Shown here: positions 39,163-53,700 of the stretch, piece after piece
Layout of the letters: each line of letters opens with the position of its first letter
Position numbering within the stretch: the first letter of the stretch is position 1
Assembly (NCBI GenBank): GCA_037013495.1
Contig: CM072810.1
Coordinates: 53,182,843-53,246,842 of the forward strand
Reading direction: 5' to 3'
DNA: 64,000 bases
DNA from: Hippophae tibetana
Taxonomy: Eukaryota; Streptophyta; Magnoliopsida; Rosales; Elaeagnaceae
Notes under the pieces: generated by a model
The model's database searches: none
What the model was told of the DNA's origin: nothing
The model's input: the letters and a program-made list of their open reading frames with translations, nothing else
Program-made: the position numbers and the translations under genes

Positions 39163-42100
39163 ATGACACTTGGAAACAACAAGGAAAGGTTACCCACAAC
39201 AACTAACCCAGGGATGGTACTTACCTCGGTTGCATCATTCCGTCTCTTGTAAGCGAACTTCACCTCTAAGTTGTGCTTTTATGGGATACAAATCGGAGAT
39301 CATGTTTTGATACCAAACATAGGAAAATAGCTAATCCTTCCTTCCTAAAGCTTAAGCTTTCAATACGGGACGCTTGAGCTGTCACATTTAATCCTCGTTC
39401 AAAGCTCACAACAAGTCAAGAGGATGTTACCCCCCCGTGCACGACACAAGTCATTCTAAATGACACTTGGAAACAACATAGAAAGGTTACCCACAACAAC
39501 GAACCCAGGGATGGTACTTACCTCGGTTGCATCATTCCGTCTCTTGTAAGCGAACTTCACCTCTAAGTTGTCCTTTTATGGGATACAAATCGGAGATCAT
39601 GTTTTGATACCAAACATAGGAAAATAGCTAATCCTTCCTTCCTAAAGCTTAAGCTTTCAATACGGGACGCTTGAGCCGTAACCCTTAATCCTCGTTCAAA
39701 GCTCACAACAAGTCACGAGGATGTTACCCGCCATGCACGACACAAGTCATTCTAAATGACACATGGACACAACATAGAAAGGTTACCCACAACAACGAAC
39801 CCAGGGATGGTACTTACCTCAGTTGCATCATTCCGTCTCTTGTAAGCGAACTTCACCTTGAACTTGTGCTTTTATGGGACACAAACCTGAGATCATGTTT
39901 TGATACCAAACATAGGAAAATAGCTAATCCTTCCTTCCTAAAGCGTAAGCTTTCAATACGGGACGCTTGAACTGCCACCACTAATCCTCGTTCAAAGCTC
40001 ACAACAAGTCACGAGGCTGTTACCCCCCGTGCACGACACAAGTCATTCTAAATGACACTTGGAAACAACAAGGAAAGGTTACCCACAACAACGAACCCAG
40101 GGATGGTACTTACCTCGGTTGCATCATTCCGTCTCTTGTAAGCGAACTTCACCTCGAACTTGTGCTTTTATGGGACACAAATCGGAGATCATGTTTTGAT
40201 ACCAAACGTAGGAAAATAGCTAATCCTTCCTTCCTAAAGAGTAAGCTTTCAATACGGGACGCTTGAACTGCCACCCTTAATCCTCGTTCAAAGCTCACAA
40301 CAAGTCACGAGGATGTTACCCCCCCGTGCACGACACAAGTCATTCTAAATGACACTTGGAAACAACAAAGAAAGGTTACCCACAACAACGAACCCAGGGA
40401 TGGTACTTACCTCGGTTGCATCATTCCGTCTCTTGTAAGCGAACTTCACCTCGAACTTGTGCTTTTATGGGATACAAATTCTGAGATCATGTTTTGATAA
40501 CAAATATAGGAAAAATAGCTAATCCTTACTTCCTAAAGCTTAAGCTTCCCATACGGGACACTTGAACTGTCACCCTTAATCCTCGTTCAAAGATCACAAC
40601 AAGTCACGAGGCTGTTACCCCCCGTGCACGACACAAGTCATTCTAAATGACACTTGGAAACAACATAGAAAGGTTACCCACAACAACGAACCCAGGGATG
40701 GTACTTACCTCGGTTGCATCATTCCGTCTCTTGTAAGCGAACTTCACGTCTAACTTGTTCTTTTATGGGACACAAATCGGAGATCATATTTTGATACCAA
40801 ACATAGGAAAATAGTTAATCCTTCCTTTCTAAAGCTTAAGCTTTCCATGCGGGACCCTTGAACTGTCACCCTTAATCCTCGTTCAAAGATCACAACAAGT
40901 CACGAGGATGTTACCCGACATGCACGACAAAAGTCATTCTAAATGACACATGGAAACAACATAGAAAGGTTACCCACAACAACGAACCCAGGGATGGTAC
41001 TTACCTCGGTTGCATCATTCCGTCTCTTGTAAGCGAACTTCACCTCGAACTTGTGCTTTTATGGGACACAAACTGAGATCATGTTTTGATACCAAACATA
41101 GGAAAATAGCTAATCCTTCCTTCCTAAAGCGTAAGCTTTCAATACGAGACGCTTGAACTGCCACCCTTAATCCTCGTTTAAAGCTCATAACAAGTCATGA
41201 GGATGTTACCCCCCTTGCACGACACAAGTCATTCTAAATGACACTTGGAAACAACAAAGAAAGGTTACCCATAACAACGAACCCAGGGATGGTACTTACC
41301 TCGGTTTCATCATTCCGTCTCTTGTAAGCGAACTTCACCTCTAAGTTGTGCTTTTATGGGATACAAATCGGAGATCATGTTTTGATACCAAACATAGGAA
41401 AATAGCTAATCCTTCCTTCCTAAAGCTTAAGCTTTCAATACGGGACCCTTGAACTGTCACCCTTAATCCTCGTTCAAAGCTCACAAAAAGTCACGAGGAT
41501 GTTACCCCCCCGTGCACAACACAAGTCATTCTAAATGACACTTGGAAACAACAAGGAAAGGTTACCCACAACAACGAACCCAGGGATGGTACTTACCTCG
41601 GTTGCATCATTCCGTCTCTTGTAAGCGAACTTCACCTCTAAGTTGTGCTTTTATGGGATACAAATCGGAGATCATGTTTTGATACCAAACATAGGAAAAT
41701 AGCTAATCCTTCCTTCCTAAAGCTTAAGCTTTCAATACGGGACGCTTGAGCTGTCACCCTTAATCCTCGTTCAAAGCTCACAACAAGTCAAGAGGATGTT
41801 ACCCCCCCGTGCACGACACAAGTCATTCTAAATGACACTTGGAAACAACATAGAAAGGTTACCCACAACAACGAACCCAGGGATGGTACTTACCTCGGTT
41901 GCATCATTCCGTCTCTTGTAAGTGAACTTCACCTCGAACTTGTGGTTTGATGGGACACAAATCAGAGATCATGTTTTGATACCAAACATAGGAAAATAGC
42001 TAATCCTTCCTTCCTAAAGCGTAAGCTTTCAATACGGGACGCTTGAACTGCCACCCTTAATCCTCGTTCAAAGCTCACAAAAAGTCACGAGGATGTTACC

Positions 42101-45100
42101 CCCCGTGCACGACAGAAGTCATTCTAAATGACACTTGGAAACAACATAGAAAGGTTAACCACAACAACGAACCCAGGGATGGTACTTACCTCGGTTGCAT
42201 CATTCCGTCTCTTGTAAGCGAACTTCACGTCTAACTTGTTCTTTTATGGGACACAAATCGGAGATCATATTTTGATACCAAACATAGGAAAATAGTTAAT
42301 CCTTCCTTCCTAAAGCTTAAGCTTTTCATGTGGGACGCTTGAACTGTCACCCTTAATCCTCGTTCAAAGATCACACCAAGTCACGAGGATGTTACCCGCC
42401 ATGCACGACACAAGTCATTCTAAACGACACATGGACACAACATAGAAAGGTTACCCACAACAACGAACCCAGGGATGGTACTTACCTCGGTTGCATCATT
42501 CCGTCTCTTGTAAGCGAACTTCACCTTGAACTTGTGCTTTTATGGGACACAAACCTGAGATCATATTTTGATACCAAACATAGGAAAATAGCTAATCCTT
42601 CCTTCCTAAAGCGTAAGCTTTCAATACGGGACGCTTGAACTGCCACCACTAATCCTCGTTCAAAGCTCACAACAAGTCACGAGGCTGTTACCCCCCGTGC
42701 ACGACACAAGTCATTCTAAATGACACTTGGAAACAACATAGAAAGGTTACCCACAACAACAAACCCCGGGATGGTACTTACCTCGGTTGCATCATTGCGT
42801 CTCTTGTAAGCGAACTTCACCTCTAACTTGTGCTTTTATGGGATACAAATCGGAGATCATGTTTTGATACCAAACATAGGAAAACAGCTAATCCTTCCTT
42901 CCTAAAGCTTAAGCTTTCAATACAGGACGCTTGAACTGTCACCCTTAATCCTCGTTCAAAGCTCACAACAAGTCACGAGGATGTTACCCCCCCGTGCACG
43001 ACACAAGTCATTCTAAATGACACTTGGAAACAACAAGGAAAGGTTACCCACAACAACGAACCCAGGGATGGTACTTACCTCGGTTGCATCATTCCGTCTC
43101 TTGTAAGCGAACTTCACCTCGAACTTGTGCTTTTATGGGACACAAATCGGAGATCATGTTTTGATACCAAACATAGGAAAATAGCTAATCCTTCCTTCCT
43201 AAAGCGTAAGCTTTCAATACGGGACGCTTGAACTGCCACCCTTAATCCTCGTTCAAAGCTCACAACAAGTCACGAGGATGTTACCCCCCCGTGCACGACA
43301 CAAGTCATTCTAAATGACACTTGGAAACAACAAAGAAAGGTTACCCACAACAACGAACCCAGGGATGGTACTTACCTCGGTTGCATCATTCCGTCTCTTG
43401 TAAGCGAACTTCACCTCGAACTTGTGCTTTTATGGGACACAAATCGGAGATCATGTTTTGATACCAAACATAGGAAAATAGCTAATCCTTCCTTCCTAAA
43501 GCGTAAGCTTTCAATACGGGACACTTGAACTGTCACCCTTAATCCTCGTTCAAAGATCACAACAAGTCACGAGGATGTTACCCGACATGTACGACACAAG
43601 TCATTCTAAATGACACATGGAAACAACATAGAAAGGTTACCCACAACAACGAACCCAGGGATGGTACTTACCTCGGTTGCATCATTCCGTCTCTTGTAAG
43701 CGAACTTCACCTCGAGCTTGTGCTTTTATGGGACACAAACTGAGATCATGTTTTGATACCAAACATAGGAAAATAGCTAATCCTTCCTTCCTAAAGCGTA
43801 AGCTTTCAATACGAGACGTTTGAACTGCCACCCTTAATCCTCGTTTAAAGCTCATAACAAGTCATGAGGATGTTACCCCCCTTGCACGACACAAGTCATT
43901 CTAAATGACACTTGGAAACAACAAAGAAAGGTTACCCATAACAACGAACCCAGGGATGGTACTTACCTCGGTTTCATCATTCCGTCTCTTGTAAGCGAAC
44001 TTCACCTCTAAGTTATGCTTTTATGGGATACAAATCGGAGATCATGTTTTGATACCAAACATAGGAAAATAGCTAATCCTTCCTTCCTAAAGCTTAAGCT
44101 TTCAATACGGGACCCTTGAACTGTCACCCTTAATCCTCGTTCAAAGCTCACAAAAAGTCACGAGGATGTTACCCCCGTACACGACACAAGTCATTCTAAA
44201 TGACACTTGGAAACAACAAGGAAAGGTTACCCACAACAACGAACCCAGGGATGGTACTTACCTCGGTTGCGTCATTCCGTCTCTTGTAAGCGAACTTCAC
44301 CTCTAAGTTGTGCTTTTATGGGATACAAATCGGAGATCATGTTTTGATACCAAACATAGGAAAATGGCTAATCCTTCCTTCCTAAAGCTTAAGCTTTCAA
44401 TACGGGACGCTTGAGCTGTCACCCTTAATCCTCGTTCAAAGCTCACAACAAGTCAAGAGGATGTTACCCCCCCGTGCACGACACAAGTCATTCTAAATGA
44501 CACTTGGAAACAACATAGAAAGGTTACCCACAACAACAAACCCAGGGATGGATACTTACCTCGGTTGCATCATTCCGTCTCTTGTAAGCGAACTTCACCT
44601 CTAAGTTGTGCTTTTATGGGATACAAATCGGAGATCATGTTTTGATACCAAACATAGGAAAATAGCTAATCCTTCCTTCCTAAAGCTTAAGCTTTCAATA
44701 CGGGACGCTTGAGCTGTCACCCTTAATCCTCGTTCAAAGCTCACAACAAGTCAAGAGGATGTTACCCCCGTGCACGACACAAGTCATTCTAAATGACACT
44801 TGGAAACAACATAGAAAGGTTACCCACAACAACGAACCCAGGGATGGTACTTACCTCGGTTGCATCATTCCGTCTCTTGTAAGCGAACTTCACCTCTAAG
44901 TTGTCCTTTTATGGGATACAAATCGGAGATCATGTTTTGATACCAAACATAGGAAAATAGCTAATCCTTCCTTCCTAAAGCTTAAGCTTTCAATACGGGA
45001 CGCTTGAGCCGTAACCCTTAATCCTCGTTCAAAGCTCACAACAAGTCACGAGGATGTTACCCGCCATGCACGACACAAGTCATTCTAAATGACACATGGA

Positions 45101-45400
45101 CACAACATAGAAAGGTTACCCACAACAACGAACCCAGGGATGGTACTTACCTCAGTTGCATCATTCCGTCTCTTGTAAGCGAACTTCACCTTGAACTTGT
45201 GCTTTTATGGGACACAAACCTGAGATCATGTTTTGATACCAAACATAGGAAAATAGCTAATCCTTCCTTCCTAAAGCGTAAGCTTTCAATACGGGACGCT
45301 TGAACTGCCACCACTAATCCTCGTTCAAAGCTCACAACAAGTCACGAGGCTGTTACCCCCCGTGCACGACACAAGTCATTCTAAATGACACTTGGAAACA
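39163..45400 (+). repeat. 21-monomer higher-order unit, copy 2
   Basis: This follows copy 1 directly. I noted only a handful of differences: CTAAATAACAC near 33,829 is CTAAATGACAC here (near 40,051); TCAAGAGG near 36,753 is TCACGAGG; GGGACGCTTG near 34,630 is GGGACCCTTG; ACATGCACG near 37,364 is ACATGTACG; CTAAATGACAC near 36,200 is CTAAACGACAC; GGATACATACC near 38,330 is GGATACTTACC. The match ends near 45,400, where copy 2 runs into CATAGAAAGG...AAACCCCGGG while the corresponding site in copy 1 reads CAAGGAAAGG...AACTAACCC. At this identity the event must be recent, unless the assembly has duplicated the block falsely. Confidence 0.9.
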
Positions 45401-45489
45401 ACATAGAAAGGTTACCCACAACAACAAACCCCGGGATGGTACTTACCTCGGTTGCATCATTGCGTCTCTTGTAAGCGAACTTCACCTCT

Positions 45490-47555
45490 AACTTGTGCTT
45501 TTATGGGATACAAATCGGAGATCATGTTTTGATACCAAACATAGGAAAATAGCTAATCCTTCCTTCCTAAAGCTTAAGCTTTCAATACGGGACGCTTGAA
45601 CTGCCACCCTTAATCCTCGTTCAAAGCTCACAACAAGTCACGAGGATGTTACCCCCCCGTGCACGACACAAGTCATTCTAAATGACACTTGGAAACAACA
45701 AAGAAAGGTTACCCACAACAACGAACCCAGGGATGGTACTTACCTCGGTTGCATCATTCCGTCTCTTGTAAGCGAACTTCACCTCGAACTTGTGCTTTTA
45801 TGGGATACAAATTCTGAGATCATGTTTTCATAACAAATATAGGAAAAATAGCTATTCCTTACTTCCTAAAGCTTAAGCTTCCCATACGGGACACTTGAAC
45901 TGTCACCCTTAATCCTCGTTCAAAGATCACAACAAGTCACGAGGCTGTTACCCCCCGTGCACGACACAAGTCATTCTAAATGACACTTGGAAACAACATA
46001 GAAAGGTTACCCACAACAACGAACCCAGGGATGGTACTTACCTCGGTTGCATCATTCCGTCTCTTGTAAGCGAACTTCACGTCTAACTTGTTCTTTTATG
46101 GGACACAAATCGGAGATCATATTTTGATACCAAACATAGGAAAATAGTTAATCCTTCCTTTCTAAAGCTTAAGCTTTCCATGCGGGACGCTTGAACTGTC
46201 ACCCTTAATCCTCGTTCAAAGATCACAACAAGTCACGAGGATGTTACCCGACATGCACGACAAAAGTCATTCTAAATGACACATGGAAACAACATAGAAA
46301 GGTTACCCACAACAACGAACCCAGGGATGGTACTTACCTCGGTTGCATCATTCCGTCTCTTGTAAGCGAACTTCACCTCGAACTTGTGCTTTTATGGGAC
46401 ACAAACTGAGATCATGTTTTGATACCAAACATAGGAAAATAGCTAATCCTTCCTTCCTAAAGCGTAAGCTTTCAATACGAGACGCTTGAACTGCCACCCT
46501 TAATCCTCGTTTAAAGCTCATAACAAGTCATGAGGATGTTACCCCCCTTGCACGACACAAGTCATTCTAAATGACACTTGGAAACAACAAAGAAAGGTTA
46601 CCCATAACAACGAACCCAGGGATGGTACTTACCTCGGTTTCATCATTCCGTCTCTTGTAAGCGAACTTCACCTCTAAGTTGTGCTTTTATGGGATACAAA
46701 TCGGAGATCATGTTTTGATACCAAACATAGGAAAATAGCTAATCCTTCCTTCCTAAAGCTTAAGCTTTCAATACGGGACGCTTGAACTGCCACCCTTAAT
46801 CCTCGTTCAAAGCTCACAACAAGTCACGAGGATGTTACCCCCCCGTGCACGACACAAGTCATTCTAAATGACACTTGGAAACAACAAAGAAAGGTTACCC
46901 ACAACAACGAACCCAGGGATGGTACTTACCTCGGTTGCATCATTCCGTCTCTTGTAAGCGAACTTCACCTCGAACTTGTGCTTTTATGGGATACAAATTC
47001 TGAGATCATGTTTTGATAACAAATATAGGAAAAATAGCTAATCCTTACTTCCTAAAGCTTAAGCTTCCCATACGGGACACTTGAACTGTCACCCTTAATC
47101 CTCGTTCAAAGATCACAACAAGTCACGAGGCTGTTACCCCCCGTGCACGACACAAGTCATTCTAAATGACACTTGGAAACAACATAGAAAGGTTACCCAC
47201 AACAAGGAACCCAGGGATGGTACTTACCTCGGTTGCATCATTCCGTCTCTTGTAAGCGAACTTCACGTCTAACTTGTTCTTTTATGGGACACAAATCGGA
47301 GATCATATTTTGATACCAAACATAGGAAAATAGTTAATCCTTCCTTTCTAAAGCTTAAGCTTTCCATGCGGGACGCTTGAACTGTCACCCTTAATCCTCG
47401 TTCAAAGATCACAACAAGTCACGAGGATGTTACCCGACATGCACGACACAAGTCATTCTAAATGACACATGGAAACAACATAGAAAGGTTACCCACAACA
47501 ACGAACCCAGGGATGGTACTTACCTCGGTTGCATCATTCCGTCTCTTGTAAGCGA
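45490..47555 (+). repeat. 4-monomer duplication, 1,186 bp, ~1.7 copies
   Basis: Copy 1 is about 45,490-46,675 and copy 2 about 46,676-47,555. TTACCCGACA lies at 46,244 and 47,430 (1,186 bp), and the CTGCCACCC form after a full AAGCTTAAGCTTT palindrome lies at 45,601 and 46,787. Copy 1 has private changes (TTTTCATAAC for TTTTGATAAC near 45,829, and GCTATTCC for GCTAATCC near 45,851), so it has mutated since, or copy 2 was taken from a sister. The right edge is where CACCTCGAAC in copy 1 becomes CACCTCTAAC. Confidence 0.78.
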
Positions 47556-48449
47556 ACTTCACCTCTAACTTGTGCTTTTATGGGATACAAATCGGAGATC
47601 ATGTTTTGATACCAAACATAGGAAAATAGCTAATCCTTCCTTCCTAAAGCTTAAGCTTTCAATACAGGACGCTTGAACTGTCACCCTTAATCCTCGTTCA
47701 AAGCTCACAAAAAGTCACGAGGATGTTACCCCCCGTGCACGACACAAGTCATTCAAAATGACACTTGGAAACAACATAGAAAGGTTAACCACAACAACAA
47801 ACCCAGGGATGGTACTTACCTCGGTTGCATCATTCCGTCTCTTGTAAGCGAACTTCACGTCTAACTTGTTCTTTTATGGGACACAAATCGGAGATCATAT
47901 TTTGATACCAAACATAGGAAAATAGTTAATCCTTCCTTCCTAAAGCTTAAGCTTTTCATGTGGGACGCTTGAACTGTCACCCTTAATCCTCGTTCAAAGA
48001 TCACACCAAGTCACGAGGATGTTACCCGCCATGCACGACACAAGTCATTCTAAATGACACATGGACACAACATTGAAAGGTTACCCACAACAACGAACAC
48101 AGGGATGGTACTTACCTCGGTTGCATCATTCCGTCTCTTGTAAGCGAACTTCACCTTGAACTTGTGCTTTTATGGGACACAAACCAGAGATCATGTTTTG
48201 ATACCAAACATAGGAAAATAGCTAATCCTTCCTTCCTAAAGCGTAAGCTTTCAATACGGGACGCTTGAACTGCCACCACTAATCCTCGTTCAAAGCTCAC
48301 AACAAGTCACGAGGCTGTTACCCCCCGTGAACGACACAAGTCATTCTAAATGACACTTGGAAACAACATAGAAAGGTTACCCACAACAACAAACCCCGGG
48401 ATGGTACTTACCTCGGTTGCATCATTCCGTCTCTTGTAAGTGAACTTCA
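47556..48449 (+). repeat. Satellite monomers linking two duplicated blocks
   Basis: Three monomers make up this piece. They carry the GGTTAACCAC, CTTTTCATGTGGG and TACCCGCC forms seen in the 21-mer (near 29.7, 35.9 and 42.2 kb), with private changes such as ATTCAAAATG (near 47,753), CATTGAAAGG (near 48,072) and GTGAACGAC (near 48,328). This is a rearranged fragment of the higher-order unit with no gene or foreign sequence. Confidence 0.75.
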
Positions 48450-50730
48450 CCTCGAACTTGTGCTTTTATGGGACACAAATCGGAGATCATGTTTTGATAC
48501 CAAACATAGGAAAATAGCTAATCCTTCCTTCCTAAAGCGTAAGCTTTCAATACGGGACGCTTGAACTGCCACCCTTAATCCTCGTTCAAAGCTCACAACA
48601 AGTCACGAGGATGTTACCCCCCCGTGCACGACACAAGTCATTCTAAATGACACTTGGAAACAACAAAGAAAGGTTACCCACAACAACGAACCCAGGGATG
48701 GTACTTACCTCGGTTGCATCATTCCGTCTCTTGTAAGCGAACTTCACCTCGAACTTGTGCTTTTATGGGATACAAATTCGGAGATCATGTTTTGATAACA
48801 AATATAGGAAAAATAGCTAATCCTTACTTCCTAAAGCTTACGCTTCCCATACGGGACACTTGAACTGTCACCCTTAATCCTCGTTCAAAGATCACAACAA
48901 GTGACGAGGCTGTTACCCCCCGTGCACGACACAAGTCATTCTAAATGACACTTGGAAACAACATAGAAAGGTTACCCACAACAACGAACCCAGGGATGGT
49001 ACTTACCTCGGTTGCATCATTCCGTCTCTTGTAAGCGAACTTCACGTCTAACTTGTTCTTTTATGGGACACAAATCGGAGATCATATTTTGATACCAAAC
49101 ATAGGAAAATAGTTAATCCTTCCTTTCTAAAGCTTAAGCTTTCCATGCGGGACGCTTGAACTGTCACCCTTAATCCTCGTTCAAAGATCACAACAAGTCA
49201 CGAGGATGTTACCCGACATGCACGACACAAGTCATTCTAAATGACACATGGAAACAACATAGAAAGGTTACCCACAACAACGAACCCAGGGATGGTACTT
49301 ACCTCAGTTGCATCATTCCGTCTCTTGTAAGCGAACTTCACCTCGAGCTTGTGCTTTTATGGGACACAAACTGAGATCATGTTTTGATACCAAACATAGG
49401 AAAATAGCTAATCCTTCCTTCCTAAAGCGTAAGCTTTCAATACGAGACGCTTGAACTGCCACCCTTAATCCTCGTTTAAAGCTCATAACAAGTCATGAGG
49501 ATGTTACCCCCCTTGCACGACACAAGTCATTGTAAATGACACTTGGAAACAACAAAGAAAGGTTACCCATAACAACGAACCCAGGGATGGTACTTACCTC
49601 GGTTTCATCATTCCGTCTCTTGTAAGCGAACTTCACCTCTAAGTTGTGCTTTTATGGGATACAAATCGGAGATCATGTTTTGATACCAAACATAGGAAAA
49701 TAGCTAATCCTTCCTTCCTAAAGCTTAAGCTTTCAATACGGGACCCTTGAACTGTCACCCTTAATCCTCGTTCAAAGCTCACAAAAAGTCACGAGGATGT
49801 TACCCCCCCGTGCACAACACAAGTCATTCTAAATGACACTTGGAAACAACAAGGAAAGGTTACCCACAACAACGAACCCAGGGATGGTACTTACCTCGGT
49901 TGCATCATTCCGTCTCTTGTAAGCGAACTTCACCTCTAAGTTGTGCTTTTATGGGATACAAATCGGAGATCATGTTTTGATACCAAACATAGGAAAATAG
50001 CTAATCCTTCCTTCCTAAAGCTTAAGCTTTCAATACGGGACGCTTGAGCTGTCACCCTTAATCCTCGTTCAAAGCTCACAACAAGTCAAGAGGATGTTAC
50101 CCCCGTGCACGACACAAGTCATTCTAAATGACACTTGGAAACAAAATAGAAAGGTTACCCACAACAACGAACCCAGGGATGGTACTTACCTCGGTTGCAT
50201 CATTCCGTCTCTTGTAAGCGAACTTCACCTCTAAGTTGTCCTTTTATGGGATACAAATCGGAGATCATGTTTTGATACCAAACATAGGAAAATAGCTAAT
50301 CCTTCCTTCCTAAAGCTTAAGCTTTCAATACGGGACGCTTGAGCCGTAACCCTTAATCCTCGTTCAAAGCTCACAACAAGTCACGAGGATGTTACCCGCC
50401 ATGCACGACACAAGTCATTCTAAATGACACATGGACACAACATAGAAAGGTTACCCACAACAACGAACCCAGGGATGGTACTTACCTCAGTTGCATCATT
50501 CCGTCTCTTGTAAGCGAACTTCACCTTGAACTTGTGCTTTTATGGGACACAAACCTGAGATCATGTTTTGATACCAAACATAGGAAAATAGCTAATCCTT
50601 CCTTCCTAAAGCGTAAGCTTTCAATACGGGACGCTTGAACTGCCACCACTAATCCTCGTTCAAAGCTCACAACAAGTCACGAGGCTGTTACCCCCCGTGC
50701 ACGACACAAGTCATTCTAAATGACACTTGG
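48450..50730 (+). repeat. ~8-monomer block homologous to about 31.6-33.8 kb
   Basis: The order of variants matches the earlier block at an offset of 16,892 bp (57 monomers): the TTGGAAACAACAAAG monomer with GATACAAATTCGG (31,762 and 48,654), then TTACCCGACA (32,317 and 49,209), then GTGCACAACAC and the GAGCCGTAACCC monomer. After about 50,100 the offset shifts by a few bases because one C-run is shorter here (ACCCCCGTG). The block ends near 50,730, where it joins the CAACAACAAACCCCGGG monomer instead of the CAAGGAAAGG monomer. This is a displaced copy of the 5,636-bp-offset block. Confidence 0.78.
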
Positions 50731-53700
50731 AAACAACATAGAAAGGTTACCCACAACAACAAACCCCGGGATGGTACTTACCTCGGTTGCATCATTGCGT
50801 CTCTTGTAAGCGAACTTCACCTCTAACTTGTGCTTTTATGGGATACAAATCGGAGATCATGTTTTGATACCAAACATAGGAAAATAGCTAATCCTTTCTT
50901 CCTAAAGCTTAAGCTTTCAATACAGGACGCTTGAACTGTCACCCTTAATCCTCGTTCAAAGCTCACAACAAGTCACGAGGATGTTACCCCCCCGTGCACG
51001 ACACAAGTCATTCTAAATGACACTTGGAAACAACAAGGAAAGGTTACCCACAACAACGAACCCAGGGATGGTACTTACCTCGGTTGCATCATTCCGTCTC
51101 TTGTAAGCGAACTTCACCTCGAACTTGTGCTTTTATGGGACACAAATCGGAGATCATGTTTTGATACCAAACATAGGAAAATAGCTAATCCTTCCTTCCT
51201 AAAGCGTAAGCTTTCAATACGGGACGCTTGAACTGCCACCATTAATCCTCGTTCAAAGCTCACAACAAGTCACGAGGATGTTACCCCCCCGTGCACGACA
51301 CAAGTCATTCTAAATGACACTTGGAAACAACAAAGAAAGGTTACCCACAACAACGAACCCAGGGATGGTACTTACCTCGGTTGCATCATTCCGTCTCTTG
51401 TAAGCGAACTTCACCTCGAACTTGTGCTTTTATGGGACACAAATCGGAGATCATGTTTTGATACCAAACATAGGAAAATAGCTAATCCTTCCTTCCTAAA
51501 GCGTAAGCTTTCAATACGGGACGCTTGAACTGCCACCATTAATCCTCGTTCAAAGATCACAACAAGTCACGAGGCTGTTACCCCCCGTGCACGACACAAG
51601 TCATTCTAAATGACACTTGGAAACAACATAGAAAGGTTACCCACAACAACGAACCCAGGGATGGTACTTACCTCGGTTGCATCATTCCGTCTCTTGTAAG
51701 CGAACTTCACGTCTAACTTGCTCTTTTATGGGACACAAATCGGAGATCATATTTTGATACCAAACATAGGAAAATAGTTAATCCTTCCTTTCTAAAGCTT
51801 AAGCTTTCCATGCGGGACGCTTGAACTGTCACCCTTAATCCTCGTTCAAAGATCACAACAAGTCACGAGGATGTTACCCGACATGCACGACACAAGTCAT
51901 TCTAAATGACACATGGAAACAACATAGAAAGGTTACCCACAACAACGAACCCAGGGATGGTACTTACCTCGGTTGCATCATTCCGTCTCTTGTAAGCGAA
52001 CTTCACCTCGAACTTGTGCTTTTATGGGACACAAACTGAGATCATGTTTTGATACCAAACATAGGAAAATAGCTAATCCTTCCTTCCTAAAGCGTAAGCT
52101 TTCAATACGAGACGCTTGAACTGCCACCCTTAATCCTCGTTTAAAGCTCATAACAAGTCATGAGGATGTTACCCCCCTTGCACGATACAAGTCATTCTAA
52201 ATGACACTTGGAAACAACAAAGAAAGGTTACCCATAACAACGAACCCAGGGATGGTACTTACCTCGGTTTCATCATTCCGTCTCTTGTAAGCGAACTTCA
52301 CCTCTAAGTTGTGCTTTTATGGGATACAAATCAGAGATCATGTTTTGATACCAAACATAGGAAAATAGCTAATCCTTCCTTCCTAAAGCTTAAGCTTTCA
52401 ATACGGGACGCTTGAGCTGTCACCCTTAATCCTCGTTCAAAGCTCACAACAAGTCAAGAGGATGTTACCCCCCCGTGCACGACACAAGTCATTCTAAATG
52501 ACACTTGGAAACAACATAGAAAGGTTACCCACAACAACGAACCCAGGGATGGTACTTACCTCGGTTGCATTATTCCGTCTCTTGTAAGTGAACTTCACCT
52601 CGAACTTGTGGTTTGATGGGACACAAATCGGAGATCATGTTTTGATACCAAACATAGGAAAATAGCTAATCCTTCCTTCCTAAAGCGTAAGCTTTCAATA
52701 CGGGACGCTTGAACTGCCACCCTTAATCCTCGTTCAAAGCTCACAAAAAGTCACGAGGATGTTACCCCCCGTGCACGACACAAGTCATTCTAAATGACAC
52801 TTGGAAACAACATAGAAAGGTTAACCACAACAACGAACCCAGGGATGGTACTTACCTCGGTTGCATCATTCCGTCTCTTGTAAGCGAACTTCACGTCTAA
52901 CTTGTTCTTTTATGGGACACAAATCGGAGATCATATTTTGATACCAAACATAGGAAAATAGTTAATCCTTCCTTTCTAAAGCTTAAGCTTTCCATGCGGG
53001 ACGCTTGAACTGTCACCCTTAATCCTCGTTCAAAGATCACAACAAGTCACGAGGATGTTACCCGACATGCACGACACAAGTTATTCTAAATGACACATGG
53101 AAACAACATAGAAATGTTACCCACAACAACGAACCCAGGGATGGTACTTGCCTCGGTTGCATCATTCCGTCTCTTGTAAGCGAACTTCACCTCGAACTTG
53201 TGCTTGTATGGGACACAAACTGAGATCATGTTTTGATACCAAACATAGGAAAATAGCTAATCCTTCCTTCCTAAAGCGTAAGCTTTCAATACGAGACGCT
53301 TGAACTGCCACCCTTAATCCTCGTTTAAAGCTCATAACAAGTCATGAGGATGTTTCCCCCCTTGCACGACACAAGTCATTCTAAATGACACTTGGAAACA
53401 ACAAAGAAAGGTTACCCATAACAAAGAACCCAGGGATGGTACTTACCTCGGTTTCATCATTCCGTCTCTTGTAAGCGAACTTCACCTCTAAGTTGTGCTT
53501 TTATGGGATACAAATCGGAGATCATGTTTTGATACCAAACATAGGAAAATAGCTTATCCTTCCTTCCTAAAGCTTAAGCTTTCAATACGGGACCCTTGAA
53601 CTGTCACCCTTAATCCTCGTTCAAAGCTCACAAAAAGTCACGAGGATGTTACCCCCCGGTGCACAACACAAGTCATTCTAAATGACACTTGGAAACAACA

